This document shows positions 26,826-35,303 of a DNA stretch of 64,000 nt, piece by piece; the first letter of the stretch is position 1; the number at the start of each line of letters is the position of its first letter. Location: assembly GCF_003011965.1 (NCBI RefSeq), contig NZ_PXWG01000013.1, positions 1-64,000 of the forward strand, in the 5' to 3' direction. Below the pieces are notes generated by a model that was not told the DNA's origin, ran no database searches, and saw nothing but the letters and a program-made list of their open reading frames with translations. The DNA comes from Streptosporangium nondiastaticum (lineage in GTDB: Bacteria > Actinomycetota > Actinomycetes > Streptomycetales > Streptomycetaceae). A program made the translations under genes and the position numbers.

Positions 26826-26904
26826 AGTCAGCACCAAGTCAGCACGGGAGGGGTGATCAGGGGTGCTGACGTGGGATTTCAGTCAGCACCAAGTCAGCAC
26901 GGGA
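26826..26904 (+). repeat. Two 24-bp direct repeats with internal GTCAGCAC units
   Basis: The 24 bases beginning AGTCAGCACCAAGTCAGCAC occur identically at 26826-26849 and 26881-26904, 31 bases apart. Each contains two GTCAGCAC octamers, and an inverted copy, GTGCTGAC, lies between them at about 26862-26871. The surrounding 26.6-27.1 kb has no clear gene. Such iterons could be a protein-binding or attachment site, or the scar of an integrated element. Confidence 0.7.
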
Positions 26905-27120
26905 GTCGGCACCCGAGCGCCAGATCAGCCCAATCGCGACATTACTCCACACCGGATTCCTAAACCGAGTTGAGCGGTACACAGGGCCCGCCGCACCCCC
27001 TCATGGGTGCTGCCCTCACACCCCGTCCCCGAAGTGTGGCCTCCCACCATATAGGCTGCTGACCTGCATCTTCCTACGGTGTGGCGACGCAATGACGCGC
27101 CCCTCGCCCACCCGGAAGTG

Positions 27121-28557
27121 ATGACCATGGCCACCCCTCCCCCACCCACCCCAACTCCCAACTCGCTCCCCAGAATCGTCGTCGCCAGCCTCATCGGGAC
27201 CACTATCGAGTGGTACGACTTCTTCCTCTACGGTTCCGCCGCCGCGCTGGTCTTCAACAAGCTGTTCTTTCCCGGTTCTGATCCTCTCGTCGGGACTCTG
27301 TTGTCCTTCCTCACCTATGCAGTCGGCTTCGTGGCTCGGCCCGTCGGGGCGCTCGTGTTCGGGCATTTCGGGGATCGGGTGGGGCGGAAGCGGTTGCTTG
27401 TGGTGAGTCTGGTGATGATGGGTGGGGCTACTTGTGCCATCGGGGTGTTGCCCACTCATGCCGTTGCCGGGTCGCTCGCGCCCGTGTTGCTGACCTTGCT
27501 CCGGCTCGTTCAGGGGTTCGCTCTTGGCGGGGAGTGGGGTGGGGCCGTGTTGCTGGTGTCCGAGCACGGGGATGCGCGGCGGCGGGGGTTCTGGGCGTCT
27601 TGGCCGCAGACCGGGGCTCCCGCGGGGCAGCTGCTTGCTACCGGGGTGCTGTCCGGGTTGACGGCACTGACGTCAGAGGCTGCTTTTCTGTCGTGGGGAT
27701 GGCGCGTGCCTTTTCTGTTGTCGGGGGTGCTGGTGATCGTGGGGTTGTGGATCAGGCTGTCCGTAGACGAGTCGCCCGTTTTCAAAGCCGCCCTCGCGCG
27801 GGCCTCCTCGGGCGAGTCCCGGAAGTCTCCGCTCATTGCCGTGCTGCGGGATCACTGGCGCGACGTCCTGGTCGCCATGGGGGCCCGTATGGCGGAGAAC
27901 ATCAGTTACTACGTCATCACCGCGTTCATTCTCGTCTACGCAACCGAGCAGACCCAGTTGCCCAAGCAGACCGCGCTCAACGCCGTCCTCATCGGATCCG
28001 CGGTGCACTTCGCCGCCATCCCCGCCTGGGGCGCCCTCTCGGACCGGATCGGGCGGCGGCCCGTCTATCTGATCGGGGCCGCGGGCATCGGCATATGGGC
28101 CTTTCCGTTCTTCGCGCTCGCGGACTCCGGCAGCTTCGGAGGGCTCGTCACAGCGATCACAGTGGGGCTGGTTCTCCACGGCGGGATGTACGCGCCCCAA
28201 GCCGCCTTCTTCTCCGAGATGTTCGCGACCCGGATGCGGTACTCGGGGGCCTCGATCGGGGCGCAGTTCGCGTCCGTGGCCGCCGGGGCGCCGGCCCCGC
28301 TGATCGCCACCGCGCTGCTCGCGGAGTACGGCAGCGGCACTCCGGTCGCCCTCTACGTGATCGCCGCCGTCCTCGTCACTCTGGTCGCGGTCGGTCTCGC
28401 CCAGGAGACGCGCCACCGTGAGCTCGACGAACCGCCGGCGGAGCCGCGAGGCGATGGAGCCAGAGGGCCAGCTGGATCTCCAGGGCGCGGGCGGGCGTCT
28501 GCCAGTCCGGGCCGAGCAGGCGGCCGACGCGGTCCAGGCGCTGGGCGACGGTGTTGA
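27121..28557 (+). CDS. MFS transporter, metabolite:H+ symporter (MHS) family
   Basis: The 478-residue, 12-helix permease has MHS family signatures: GTTIEWYDFFLYGSAA at the start, the A-loop FGDRVGRKRLLV between helices 2 and 3, RLVQGFALGGEWGGAVLLV in helix 4 and SDRIGRRPVYL in the central loop. The family imports organic acids and related compounds with protons. The last 40-60 residues are low-complexity and lie antisense to the end of the convergent regulator gene. Next to a 3-hydroxybutyrate dehydrogenase and a GAF/PucR regulator, it is probably the uptake system for hydroxybutyrate or a similar acid. Confidence 0.87.
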   Translation: MTMATPPPPTPTPNSLPRIVVASLIGTTIEWYDFFLYGSAAALVFNKLFFPGSDPLVGTLLSFLTYAVGFVARPVGALVFGHFGDRVGRKRLLVVSLVMMGGATCAIGVLPTHAVAGSLAPVLLTLLRLVQGFALGGEWGGAVLLVSEHGDARRRGFWASWPQTGAPAGQLLATGVLSGLTALTSEAAFLSWGWRVPFLLSGVLVIVGLWIRLSVDESPVFKAALARASSGESRKSPLIAVLRDHWRDVLVAMGARMAENISYYVITAFILVYATEQTQLPKQTALNAVLIGSAVHFAAIPAWGALSDRIGRRPVYLIGAAGIGIWAFPFFALADSGSFGGLVTAITVGLVLHGGMYAPQAAFFSEMFATRMRYSGASIGAQFASVAAGAPAPLIATALLAEYGSGTPVALYVIAAVLVTLVAVGLAQETRHRELDEPPAEPRGDGARGPAGSPGRGRASASPGRAGGRRGPGAGRRC

Positions 28558-30358
28558 CGTGCACGTGCAGGGCGTCCTTGGTGCGGACGGGGCTCATGCC
28601 GCCCGCGAAGTACGCGTCCAGGGTGGCCACGAGCGCGGTGCCGCGCCGCGTGTCGTACTCGACCACGGGACCGATGGTGCGGGCCACGAAGCGGCCGATA
28701 CGGTCCTCTCCCCCGCCGCCCGTCTCCGCGAGCAGCAGCCCTACGAAGCCGAAGTCGTCGGCCGCCGCGCCCTCTCCGTCCCGGCCGAGCACGCGCAGCA
28801 CGTCGAGGCAGCGCCTGGCTTCGGCGTACGCGGCGGCCACGGCCCCGGGGCCGGCCGCCGGAGCGGGTACGGGTGCGGAGGCGCCCACCGTGACGCCGGC
28901 GGGGACCGCGGCGCCGAGCTGACGGGCAGCACGGCGGGCCTCCTCGGAGGCGCTGCGCCGCCCGTCGTGCGGCAGCAGGAGCACCGTGCCGCCGTCCCTG
29001 GCCGCGGCCAGGCCGTGCCGGGTCGCCGCCAGGTGGGACGCCGCCGACCACAGCCGTTGCCGGTGGTCCGCGGACGCGGCTCCGTCCGCCGGACCCGGCG
29101 CCGGATCCACTGCGCCTTCCACCGCTCTCGCCGCCAGCACCACGTGCGGAGTGTCCAGGTCCGCCCGCAGGCGTGCGGCCCGTTCCCTCAGGAGGCGCGG
29201 GTCGCGGCCGGGCGCGTCGAGGAGGTCGTCGAGGAGCTCGCCCCGTACCCGCTGTTCGGCCTCGCCGGCCTGGCGGCCCGCGAGTTGCAGCAGTGAGGTG
29301 ACCATGGCCGCGCGTTCGAGGGTGCGCTGGTCGACGGGGTCGAGGGCGGGGTGCCCGGACAAGGCGAGGGCTCCGAGGAGTTCGCCACCCGCCGACACGG
29401 CGACGTACCAGCCGTCCCCATGCCGTACGGCGCGAGAGCTGTTCACGGCGGCCGCGGGGCACCGGCCGGCCTCCAGGAAGGTGACCTGCCCGCCGAGGCT
29501 CTCCGCGACCGCCGCGGCGACGTCGTGCACGTCACCGCCGCGCAGCACGAGTGCGGTGAGCCGGTCGTGGACGTCGGAGGCGCGCTCGATGACGGCGCTG
29601 CGGTCGCGGATGATCTCGTTGGCGGCCTCCAGCCCGGCGAGGGCGGAGCGGGTCTCGGCCAGCAGGTTCGCCGTGTCGATGGCGACGGCGGCGTGCGCGG
29701 CGAACGAGGCGAGGAGCGCCGTCTGCCCGCGTTCGAAGGCGCGGGCGCGGCGGTCCGCCGCGAAGAGCACCCCGATGACGCGGCTGCCGAGCCGGAGCGG
29801 CACGCCGAGGATCGCGACCAGCCCCTCGTCGCGCACTCCCGAGTCGATTGTCCGGGTGTGCTGAAAACGGGGGTCGTCGAAGTAGTCGTCGGTGACGTAG
29901 GGGCGGGCGGTCTGCGCGACGAGCCCGCCCAGACCCTCCCCCATGCCGAGCCGCAGCTGCTGGAAGCGGGCGGAGACCGAGCCGTCGGTGACGCGCATGT
30001 AGGTGTCGCCGGCGGCCGGGTCGTGGAGCGTGAGGTACGCGACGTCCGTGCCCAGCAGGGAGCGGGCCCGCTGCACGATGGCCTGGAGCACCGCGTCGAG
30101 GTCGCGGAGGCCTGCCAGGTCGTGGGAGGTCGCGAAGAGGGCCGACAGCTCGGCCTCGCGCCGCCGCCGGTCCTCCAGTTCGGCCCGTACGCGCAGGGCC
30201 AGGTGCTTGGCGCGGTCGAGGGCGGCAAGCCGGTCCGGCGGCGCCCCGTCCGCGCGGGCGCGCAGCACCGGACGCTCGTACTCGGCGGCGGGAGCGCCGC
30301 GGGCGAGCAGCGCGAGGTACGGGGTCTCGTACGAGGTCTCGGTGTGATCGTCGGGCAT
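28376..30358 (-). CDS. GAF-domain PucR-type transcriptional regulator
   Basis: The regulator of about 660 residues has a short N-terminal helix, a GAF domain (about residues 55-225, LDAVLQAIVQRARSLLGTDVAYLTLHD to FAAHAAVAIDTA), a central region, and a C-terminal PucR/CdaR helix-turn-helix near VRTKDALHVHVNTVAQRLDRVGRLLG. Such proteins sense a small molecule through GAF and control catabolic genes nearby. I start it at ATG 30358; ATG 30400 is possible. Its 3' end overlaps the convergent MFS gene by 182 bases, and the last 30 residues are low-complexity. It lies tail-to-head with the 3-hydroxybutyrate dehydrogenase gene, 141 bases apart. Confidence 0.87.
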   Translation of the reverse strand: MPDDHTETSYETPYLALLARGAPAAEYERPVLRARADGAPPDRLAALDRAKHLALRVRAELEDRRRREAELSALFATSHDLAGLRDLDAVLQAIVQRARSLLGTDVAYLTLHDPAAGDTYMRVTDGSVSARFQQLRLGMGEGLGGLVAQTARPYVTDDYFDDPRFQHTRTIDSGVRDEGLVAILGVPLRLGSRVIGVLFAADRRARAFERGQTALLASFAAHAAVAIDTANLLAETRSALAGLEAANEIIRDRSAVIERASDVHDRLTALVLRGGDVHDVAAAVAESLGGQVTFLEAGRCPAAAVNSSRAVRHGDGWYVAVSAGGELLGALALSGHPALDPVDQRTLERAAMVTSLLQLAGRQAGEAEQRVRGELLDDLLDAPGRDPRLLRERAARLRADLDTPHVVLAARAVEGAVDPAPGPADGAASADHRQRLWSAASHLAATRHGLAAARDGGTVLLLPHDGRRSASEEARRAARQLGAAVPAGVTVGASAPVPAPAAGPGAVAAAYAEARRCLDVLRVLGRDGEGAAADDFGFVGLLLAETGGGGEDRIGRFVARTIGPVVEYDTRRGTALVATLDAYFAGGMSPVRTKDALHVHVNTVAQRLDRVGRLLGPDWQTPARALEIQLALWLHRLAAPPAVRRAHGGASPGRDRPRPE

Positions 30359-30499
30359 GCGCACAGACTTACCTCCGGCGGCGGACGGCGCACCAGTCAC
30401 CGGGCGAAGCGGCTGCGGATCGGCTGCGAAGCGGCTCGGGATCCGCTGCGGATCGGCTGCGGTTCACCGGGCAGCCGTCAGGTACTGAGTGACCGTCAG

Positions 30500-31354
30500 T
30501 CAGTGCGCCGTCCATCCGCCGTCCATGGTCAGCGTGCTGCCGGTGATGAAGGAGGCGTGCGGTCCGCACAGGTAGACGACTGCCTCGGCGACCTCGCCGG
30601 GTTCGATGAGGCGCTTGACGGCCGAGTCCGCCAGGAGGATCTCCGTGAGGACGCTCTCGGCGGGGATGCCGTGGAGGGCGGCCTGGTCGGCGAGCTGCTT
30701 CTCGACGAGCGGAGTCCGTACGTAGCCGGGACTCACGCAGTTGGACGTGACTCCGTGCGGCGCCCCTTCGAGGGCGGTGACCTTGGACAGCCCTTCGAGG
30801 CCGTGCTTCGCGGCGACGTAGGCGGACTTGTAGGCGGAGGCCCGCAGCCCGTGCACGGAGGAGATGTTGACGACGCGGCCCCATCCGCGTGCGTACATGT
30901 GCGGAAGGGCCCCTCTCAGCAGCCGGAACGGCGCTTCGAGGAGGAGGGCGAGGACGGCGCGGAACTCCTCCGGCGGGAAGTCCTGGATGGGTCGTACGAG
31001 CTGGGTGCCGGCGTTGTTGACGAGGATGTCGGTGCCGGCGGCCGCGTGCTCGGCGGCGTCGAGGTCGGTCAGGTCGAGCAGTACGGCCTCGACGGCGCCG
31101 GGCAGGTGCTCCGCCCGTGCGCGGAGGGCGTCCAGGCCGGGGGCGTCGCGGTCCACGGCGTGGACCCGGGCTCCGGCGGCGGCCAGCCGCAGGGCGCAGG
31201 CGGCTCCGATGCCGCCTGCGGCGCCGGTGACGAGCGCGGTGCGCCCGCGCAGATCGACGGAAGAGTCCGCCGGGGCCGGTGGATTCAATGGATTCACTGA
31301 ATTCGCTTGATTCGCTGGATTCACTGGTGAGTTCGGAAGGTGTGGTGCGGTCAT
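30500..31354 (-). CDS. bdhA: 3-hydroxybutyrate dehydrogenase (SDR family)
   Basis: The 284-residue SDR has the cofactor loop TGAAGGIGAACALRL (near residue 44), NNAG, catalytic Ser (ISSVHG), Tyr and Lys (YVAAKHG), and the BDH signature NCVSPGYVRTPLVEKQL followed by a KRLIEPGEVAE segment. It oxidises (R)-3-hydroxybutyrate to acetoacetate with NAD+. The first 33 residues, from ATG 31354, are an Asn/Pro-rich extension encoded by short repeats (GGATTCA/GAATTCG) absent from typical family members. Translation may instead start closer to residue 34 at a GTG. Confidence 0.85.
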   Translation of the reverse strand: MTAPHLPNSPVNPANQANSVNPLNPPAPADSSVDLRGRTALVTGAAGGIGAACALRLAAAGARVHAVDRDAPGLDALRARAEHLPGAVEAVLLDLTDLDAAEHAAAGTDILVNNAGTQLVRPIQDFPPEEFRAVLALLLEAPFRLLRGALPHMYARGWGRVVNISSVHGLRASAYKSAYVAAKHGLEGLSKVTALEGAPHGVTSNCVSPGYVRTPLVEKQLADQAALHGIPAESVLTEILLADSAVKRLIEPGEVAEAVVYLCGPHASFITGSTLTMDGGWTAH

Positions 31355-31584
31355 GACCGCACCCTAGGCCGGGCCCTCGGCCGGACCGATGTGGTCTGCA
31401 GCCACATTGCGGCCCGCTTCCGTGGCGTGCGGCGACACCTTCCGGCAGCGGAGGCTTGGACGCCGGGCCTACGGCCTGCGTCCCATCACGTGGCGGAACC
31501 GGTCCTGGTCGGACACGCCCGCCGCCGGCGACGCCTCCGTAGGCGGCCCGTAGTAGCGGTTGCTGTCCACGATCGGGCTCTCGC
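31355..31584. other. Intergenic segment with a possible gene end
   Basis: On the minus strand a frame ending at 31469 encodes a tail with SPIVDSNRYYGPP and DQDRFRHVMGRRP. It reads like the C-terminus of a real but unidentified protein whose upstream part was replaced by the truncated IS that abuts it near 31585. The rest contains nothing recognisable. Confidence 0.35.
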
Positions 31585-32446
31585 TCACGCCGTGAGGGTG
31601 GCCACGGCTCGGGAGTGCTTGAGCCGGTTGATCGCCCGTTCGGCGGTGTTGCGCTTCTTGTACCGCTCTTCGTCGAAGCCAGGCGGCCGTCCGCCGCGTG
31701 ACCCTTTGCGCAGGCGGGCGGCCTGGCTGTCGGTCTTCTCCAGAATCGTGTGCCGGATGCCCCGGCGCCGCAGATACTCGCGGCACGGACCGTTGCTGTA
31801 AGCCTTGTCCGCCGCGAGGCCGGCAGGCCTCCTGCGTGGCCTGCTCGGCCCGGTCCGCGGGACGCGAATCTTCTCCAGCACAGGCCTGAACTGTGTGCAG
31901 TCCGCCCGCTGTCCCGGTGTGACGATCAGGGACAGTGGGCGGCAGCGGCCGTCCGCGCTCAGATGGATCTTGGTGGTGAACCCGCCGCGCGAGCGGCCCG
32001 AACTCTCACCTCTCGCACCACCTCCACCACGCGGGCGCCGGCGGCGGATCGGTGCGCGCACCGGCGGCGTGCTGATGCGCCCGCACGATGGTGGAGTCGA
32101 CCGAGATGTCCCAGTCGATCTCCCCGGCTGCGTCGGCCTCGGCCTGGACCTGCTGGAGCAGGCGTTCCCAGGTTCCGTCGACCGACCACAGGCGGTGGCA
32201 TTCATAGACGGTCTTCCACGGGCCGAACCGTTCAGGCAGGTCACGCCACTGAACGCCGGTCCGAACCCGGTGCAGAATCCCGTCAATCACCTGCCGGTGA
32301 TCCCGCCACCTGCCGCAACGCCTGTTGCTGACCGGCAGGAACGGCTGCAGCCGTTCCCACTCGGCATCGCTCAAATCGCCCCGCCCCATGTCCACATCAA
32401 CGACCCGGATGCGGAGTAGCCACATGATCGGCCGGACAAGTCCTAG
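31585..32446 (-). mobile_element. IS5-family (two-ORF, frameshift type) insertion sequence, truncated at its 3' end
   Basis: The first frame runs from ATG 32389 (MGRGDLSDAEWERLQPFLP, then GVQWRDLPERFGPW and the first Asp in WDISVDSTIVRAHQH). Homology then moves to a second frame with SRGGFTTKIHLSADGRCRPL, LAADKAYSNGPCREYLRRRG (second Asp) and NTAERAINRLKHSRAVAT (Glu). This orfA/orfB split matches IS5 subgroup elements that use programmed frameshifting. The second frame stops at 31585 just after AVAT, short of the usual terminus, so the IS has lost its left end. Its right end reads CTAGGACTTGTCCGGCC inward from 32446. Confidence 0.8.
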
Positions 32447-32453
32447 GTGGCGG
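32430..32453 (+). repeat. Inverted repeat, left copy (IS right end)
   Basis: GGCCGGACAAGTCCTAGG at 32430-32447 is the exact reverse complement of 36468-36485, and five of the next six bases also match, so 23 of 24 bases are symmetrical. This copy coincides with the outer end of the truncated IS5-type element. Confidence 0.9.
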
Positions 32454-32541
32454 AATGTACGTGGCGGCATGCGGCGCAGGCCGCCACATACGGCTTCCGG
32501 GGCCCCACCGGGTTCAGGAGATTGGGCCGCCATGCCTGGGT

Positions 32542-33207
32542 TCAGCGGTGGAGGACGGTCTCCGCATGCATGTGTGTCAGTTTTTCAGGGTTGCGTATGG
32601 CGTAGAGGCCGGTGATGAGTCCGTCGTCGAGGCGCACCGCTACGACAGTGTCGATCTCACCGTCGAGATGGAGTGTCAGCGCCGGGTGGCCATTGACCAG
32701 TGCCGGCTGTAGTGACCAGCCCTCGGTGCTGAACCGGCCGAGCCCGGCGGTCAGTAGGCGGCCCACCTTGACGGCTCCCGTCACGGGTTGCCGGACGGCC
32801 TGTTTGATGCCGCCGCCGTCGCCGAGGAAGACGACGTCGGGGGCGAGGATGTCGAGCAGACCTTGCAGGTAGCCTGTTTCGGCGGCCCGCTGGAACGCGG
32901 TGAGCGCGTTGCGGGTCTCGGCCGGGGACACCGCTCCGCGCGGCCGGCGTGCGGCGACGTGTGTGCGTGCCCGGTGAGCGGTCTGGCGGACCGCGGCCGG
33001 GCTTTTGCCGACGGCTTCGGCGATCTCGTCGTACTCGAAGCCGAACACTTCACGCAGGACGAACACGGCCCGCTCAGCTGGCGTGAGGGTCTCCAGGACC
33101 AGCATCATCGCCATCGAGACGCTGTCGGCCGGCTCGACGTCTTCCGCCACATCCGGGGCGTTCAGCAGCGGTGCGGGCAGCCAGGGACCGACGTAGGACT
33201 CCTTGCG
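32542..33207 (-). pseudogene. ECF sigma factor (SigJ/ECF41-like), N-terminally truncated
   Basis: The sequence reads as the C-terminal two thirds of an ECF41-type sigma factor: RKESYVGPWLPAPLL linker, region 4 with LTPAERAVFVLREVFGFEYDEIAEAVGKSPAAVRQ, then a SnoaL-like domain (FQRAAETGYLQGLLDILAPDVVFLGDGGG) used for autoregulation. Sigma region 2, which binds the -10 element and core RNA polymerase, is absent; the frame continues upstream to 33456 but encodes Pro/Arg/Gly-rich sequence without homology. It is therefore most likely a relic. Its place between an IS end and the terpene locus suggests it was cut during the same rearrangement. Confidence 0.72.
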
Positions 33208-33669
33208 GCGGCCGAGCCCCGGCGCAGTGCCGAAGGCCGGGGCGGGAAGCAGCAGCCTTCCCGCCCCCGACTTACGCGAGGTGGGCGCGCACGGCCCAGT
33301 GCGGCCTCCGCGAGGATCGCCGGCTGAGGCCCCACCGGGAATGCAGAGCGAGTTAAACAGGCGTGTCGAGGGTGGGGATCCGCACGCTCCGGCGCCTTCG
33401 CTTCGTGTGAGCCGTGGCCTTCCTCGCGCCTCCTGCCGGGAGGTTGCCAGGTGCATCGTGGGCGAGTGAAGTAGGGGGTCCGCGTACGTGGTTCAGGTTC
33501 GCTTGCGCCGGAGTTCACCATCTGGTGCTGGTGCGCCTGCCTGGTGTCCAGTGTTTCCCTGCCGGCGTGGTGTTCATGTCCTCGCGGCAGGTCGTCGTGT
33601 GTCCCGCGCTGGGGCAGTGGTTTCTCGGTCCGCGGGTACGAAGGTACGTTCGTCCACACGGAGGCATGA
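33208..33669. other. Intergenic region upstream of the terpene operon
   Basis: No gene is recognisable. It should contain the promoter of the terpene synthase pair. A GGAGG ribosome site at 33659-33663 serves the GTG at 33670. Confidence 0.45.
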
Positions 33670-35298
33670 GTGACAACTCGTGTTGTGCATGATGTGCCAC
33701 TGCCGTCCCTGGTCAGTGACTGCTGTCGCAGGCTGACCCGGTATCTGTCCCTGCGTGTCGATGCCCATGGGGCCTTAGTGGACCAGTGCGGCAGCAGGGT
33801 TGTGGAGTCGTCGCTCTTCCTTGCTTTGCTGTGCAGGATGGAGGCGTCTTCGTGGCGTGCCGCGGCGGGTGCCCGGGTGGCAGGCTGCCTCGGGCGGTCG
33901 TCGGGCGACCAGGGATGGCAGGCGTTGCTCGCGCGGGCGGTGCTGGGCGAGTCCAAGGCAGGTGACCGGCTCCTTGCGGTCTCGTACCTGAGGGGGTTCG
34001 ACCACTTCACCGGAGCGCGCAAGAAGGCGTTGCTCGCCACACTGTTCGCCGTGTGCAGGGTACTGCCCTACGACCGGCGCCTGGCCGGCCTCGAGCTGCC
34101 GGGCCCCGAAGCCAACGCGACCTGGACCCGGCTTGTGGTGCTGGCCGTGCGTGTGCTGCACGGCCGGGAGACCGGGCTGCCTCCGTCGTCGGTGGCCGGG
34201 GACACCGCGGAGCTGCTGCGGCTGCTGCACCAGGGCAGTGCGCGGGAGGTGTGGGAGGGGAATCTCCTGGCACATCTGCTCGCCCTCCACGCGGTGCACG
34301 CTGTGGATCCCGGCGCGTCCGAGGTGTCCTGCGGCATGCACGTGCTGACGGCCCGGCAGAATCCGGACGGCGGGGTCCCGTTCGTGGAGAGCCACGACCT
34401 GTTCCTCACTGCCAAGGCCGGCCTGGCGCTCGTGCGGGCCGGCGGTCGGCGCCGTCTGATGCTGCGCATCGGCGACTACGTCGCCTCCGGGCAGAATCCG
34501 GAAGGGGGCTGGGCCTTCGCCTCGCGTGTGCGGCAGTGCGATGTCGACAGCACCGCTGTGTGCGTGCAGTTCCTTCGCGACCTCGACCACGCCCGCTACC
34601 GTGACCAGATCGGCAGGGCGGAACAGTTCTTGCGTTCCATGGCCGTGCCCGGCGGGGGCCTGCCGACCTACCGGCAGGGGGAGCCGCCCGAAGCGGAGAT
34701 GACTGCGGCGGGGCTGATCGTCCTTGCCCCCGGCAGCCGGCAGTCGGATCCCCTGTTACGTGAGGCGGTGGTCTTCCTGCTCGATCAGCAGTCCGGTGAC
34801 GGCACCTGGCCCCAGAGCTGGACGCTGAGCGAGTCGAGTGTCATCGGGCGTGCGGTCCACGCCCTGACGTGTCTTCCTCCCGCGGTCGCGCAGGGCCTGG
34901 AGAAACGTATCGGTCGGGCCCTGGAGCGTGCCGCCGCCCGGCTGCGGGGCACCCAGAACAAGGACGGGGGCTGGGCCCAGCGCGCAGGCGGCGTGAGCGA
35001 TCCCATCAGCACTGCTCACGCGGTCAGCGCCACACACGGTATGAAGCACAGGGACCTGGCGTACGCCGGCACCCGCTGGCTGATTGCGACCGAGCGGCCC
35101 GGCGGCGGCTTCCACGGGCCGGCCGACCAGGTGGGTCCGCGCCCGATCCCCTACGACTTCCCCTCACTTCCCAGCATCCACGCCCTGACGGCCCTCACTG
35201 ACTGGCCGCGCTGGCGCGACCAGTCACCTTCGTCGATGCCCCGGGTCCCACTGGAGCCCGCCCCGGCAGCTTTGTCCCGGCGACGAGAGGCAGGCTGA
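33670..35298 (+). CDS. Class II terpene cyclase-like protein (squalene/diterpene cyclase fold)
   Basis: The 542-residue protein has the alpha-barrel repeats of class II cyclases, with QW-type motifs QNPDGGVPF (230-238), QNPEGGWAF (275-283), QQSGDGTWPQ and QNKDGGWAQ. The protonation motif is DVDS at 291-294, where DxDD is usual: the general-acid Asp in the middle is kept and the last Asp is Ser. No membrane anchor is seen. Such enzymes cyclise GGPP to a labdane-type diphosphate by protonation, which a class I partner then ionises. The class I gene starts 5 bases downstream. Product and substrate length are not predictable from sequence. Confidence 0.78.
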   Translation: MTTRVVHDVPLPSLVSDCCRRLTRYLSLRVDAHGALVDQCGSRVVESSLFLALLCRMEASSWRAAAGARVAGCLGRSSGDQGWQALLARAVLGESKAGDRLLAVSYLRGFDHFTGARKKALLATLFAVCRVLPYDRRLAGLELPGPEANATWTRLVVLAVRVLHGRETGLPPSSVAGDTAELLRLLHQGSAREVWEGNLLAHLLALHAVHAVDPGASEVSCGMHVLTARQNPDGGVPFVESHDLFLTAKAGLALVRAGGRRRLMLRIGDYVASGQNPEGGWAFASRVRQCDVDSTAVCVQFLRDLDHARYRDQIGRAEQFLRSMAVPGGGLPTYRQGEPPEAEMTAAGLIVLAPGSRQSDPLLREAVVFLLDQQSGDGTWPQSWTLSESSVIGRAVHALTCLPPAVAQGLEKRIGRALERAAARLRGTQNKDGGWAQRAGGVSDPISTAHAVSATHGMKHRDLAYAGTRWLIATERPGGGFHGPADQVGPRPIPYDFPSLPSIHALTALTDWPRWRDQSPSSMPRVPLEPAPAALSRRREAG

Positions 35299-35303
35299 CG
35301 CTC

